Source: Vespula vulgaris
Taxonomy: Eukaryota > Arthropoda > Insecta > Hymenoptera > Vespidae
Reading direction: 5' to 3'
Length of the DNA stretch: 64,000 bases
Assembly: GCF_905475345.1 (NCBI RefSeq)
Contig: NW_026114518.1
Location: 558,001 to 622,000, forward strand
Shown here: piece after piece, positions 62,421-64,000 of the stretch
Layout: each line of letters opens with the position of its first letter
Position numbering within the stretch: the first letter of the stretch is position 1
The notes under the pieces: model-generated
Databases searched by the model: none
What the model was told of the DNA's origin: nothing
What the model saw: only the letters and a program-made list of their open reading frames with translations
Made by a program: the position numbers and the translations under genes

Positions 62421-64000
62421 TTTTTCTCCGAAACTATAGCACCTAGAACAACCGGAGCGAGGGCATTGGAAAGGACTCCTCGCGCCTTACACGCCCATAT
62501 TTTTTTCATCCAGATTTGACCAACTGGAGCCGAGTTATAACGGTTTAAAGGGAACAAAGGAAAACAAAATTTTTTTTAACAATTTTTCTCTCCGAAACTA
62601 TACCACCTAGAACAACCGGAGCGAGGGCATTGGAAAGTGCTCGTCGCGCCGTACTCGCCTATATTTTTTCATCCAGATCTGACCAATAGGAGCCGAGTTA
62701 TAACGGATAAAACGGAACAAAGGAAAAAAAAATTTCTTTTTAACAATTTTTTCCTCCGAAACTGTAGCACCTAGAACAACCGGAGCGAGGGCATTGGAAA
62801 GGGCTCGTCGCGCCGTACACGCCCATATTTTTTTCATCCAGATCTGACCAATATGAGCCGAGTTATAACGGATAAAGCGGAACAAGGAAAAAAAAATTTT
62901 TCTTTAACAATTTTTATCTCCGAAACTGTGGCATCTAGAACAACCGGAGCGAGGGCATTGGAAAGTGCTCGTCGCGCCGTACACGCCCATATTTTTTTCA
63001 TCCAGATCTGCCCAATAGGAGCCGAGTTAGAACGGTTTAAATGGAACAAAGGAAAATAATCTTTCTTTAACAATTTTGGTCTCCAAAACTATAGCACCTA
63101 GAACAACCAGACAGGGGTCATTGGAAGGCGCTCCTCGCGCCCTACACGGCCATATTTCTTTCATCCCGATCTGACCAATAGGAGCCGAGTTATAACGGTT
63201 TAAAGGGAACAAAGGAAAAAAAAATTTTTTTTAACAATTTTTCTCTCCGAAACTATAGCATCTAGGACAACCGGAGCGAGGGCATTGGAAAGTGCTCGTC
63301 GCGCCGTACAAGCCCATATTTTTTTCATCCAGATCTGCCCAATAGGAGCCGAGTTAGAACGGTTTAAATGGAACAAAGGAAAATAATCTTTCTTTAACAA
63401 TTTTTGTCTCCAAAACTATAGCACCTAGAACAACCAGACAGGGGTCATTGGAAGGCGCTCCTCGCGCCCTACACGGCCATATTTCTTTCATCCAGATCTG
63501 ACCAATAGGAGCCGAGTTATAACGGTTTAAAGGGAACAAAGGAAAAAAAAATTTTTTTTAACAATTTTTCTCTCCGAAACTATAGCATCTAGAACAACCG
63601 GAGCGAGGGCATTGGAAAGTGCTCGTCGCGCCGTACACGCCCATATTTTTTTCATCCAGATCTGCCCAATAGGAGCCGAGTTAGAACGGTTTAAATGGAA
63701 CAAAGGAAAATAATCTTTCTTTAACAATTTTTGTCTCCAAAACTATAGCACCTAGAACAACCAGACAGGGGTCATGGGAAGGCGCTCCTCGCGCCCTACA
63801 CGGCCATATTTCTTTCATCCAGATCTGACCAATAGGAGCCGAGTTATAACGGTTTAAAGGGAACAAAGGAAAAAAAATTTTTTTTAACAATTTTTCTCTC
63901 CGAAACTATAGCATCTAGAACAATCGGAGCGAGGGCATTGGAAAGTGCTCGTCGCGCCGCACACGCCCATATTTTTTTCATCCAGATCTGCCCAATAGGA
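62421..64000. repeat. HOR-VI copy 4, cut by window end
   Basis: Matches copy 1 from about 47,17x onward (offset about 15,245) and copy 3 from 59,506 (offset 3,441). It keeps the two monomers near 62.6-62.9 kb that copies 2 and 3 lack. A private one-base loss reads GCGGAACAAGGAAA at about 62,878-62,890 where copy 1 has GCGGAACATAGGAAA. The unit continues past the window. Confidence 0.82.
62947..64000. repeat. 327-bp A/B dimer run, cut by window end
   Basis: At least six monomers (offset 3,441 from copy 3). The second B monomer reads GGGGTCATTGG and TACACGGCC rather than the GGGGCCATTGG and TACAGGGCC of copies 2 and 3. A private change, TACAAGCCC, is at about 63,307. Confidence 0.88.

Larger units (their letters stand above)
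1..64000. repeat. Satellite DNA array, ~164-bp monomer, whole window
   Basis: Every part of the window is a copy of one unit of 163-165 bp, repeated head to tail about 390 times and continuing past both ends. Landmarks recurring once per unit are GCACCTAGAACAACCGG, CATTGG, TCGCGCC, CATCCAGATCTGACC, GAGTTATAACGG, GGAACAAAGG and a long A then T run. All monomers have the same orientation; I found no inverted, truncated or interrupted unit. One monomer counted by hand (63,274-63,436) is 68/163 G+C. The length is close to one nucleosome plus a short linker, as in many centromeric satellites; that role is an inference. Subtelomeric heterochromatin or a chromosomal knob are alternatives. I do not recognise the family. 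Confidence 0.98.

Noticed and set aside
1..64000. CRISPR array or bacterial tandem repeat
   Set aside because: The repeats are 164 bp with no unique spacers between them, no cas genes and no coding DNA in 64 kb.
1..64000. Ribosomal DNA spacer subrepeats or tandem 5S genes
   Set aside because: No rRNA-like segment interrupts the array in 64 kb, and I see no internal RNA polymerase III promoter boxes in the monomer.

Overview
The whole 64-kb window is one uninterrupted, head-to-tail array of a satellite DNA. The basic unit is about 164 bp (monomers I measured are 163, 164 or 165 bp), so the window holds about 390 monomers, all in the same orientation. I see no gene, RNA gene, transposon, telomeric repeat or unique sequence anywhere. 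This points to a eukaryotic chromosome and to heterochromatin, most likely centromeric or pericentromeric, though a subtelomeric or interstitial knob is possible. Unit length and layout fit many plant and some animal satellites. I do not recognise the family and do not name a species.

A monomer has a GC-rich, CpG-rich half (start phase used here: GAGCGAGGGCATTGG or its variants GACAGGGGTC, GACCGAGGTC and GTGAGAGGGC) and an AT-rich half built around an A9T8-9 tract. An 8-bp palindrome CAGATCTG (BglII core) and an 8-bp palindrome GTTATAAC sit between them. At least eight subfamilies (A, B, C, D, E, F, G, T below) can be told apart by linked differences. They are not shuffled at random: they occur in fixed orders that make higher-order repeats (HORs).

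Layout, left to right. 1-11,959: HOR-I, a 41-monomer (6,718-bp) period whose first 5.24 kb occurs twice almost unchanged. 11,960-13,442: mosaic linker. 13,443-22,740: HOR-II, a 20-monomer (3,274/3,276-bp) unit in two full tandem copies and a rearranged third, separated by a 4-monomer piece of HOR-I type. 22,741-26,189: transplanted copies of HOR-I-like and HOR-II pieces. 26,190-35,293: HOR-III block present twice (second copy with two extra monomers), enclosing a 1,634-bp repeat and copies of the far left of the window (offsets 30,637 and 26,377). 35,672-39,770: HOR-IV (1,971 and 2,136 bp, differing by exactly one monomer). 38,604-43,239: HOR-V, two tandem 2,298-bp (14-monomer) copies. 43,915-64,000: HOR-VI, a 30-monomer unit (4,919 bp) with expanded second and third copies and a truncated fourth, each carrying a short run of 327-bp B/A dimers.

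The elements do not work together as genes do. What the window records is repeated unequal exchange and segmental copying, in which blocks of 2 to about 40 monomers were duplicated, then gained or lost whole monomers. All open reading frames here are by-products of the repeat. Block boundaries are given to the nearest recognisable divergence and are usually uncertain by tens of bases, because neighbouring monomers are themselves similar.
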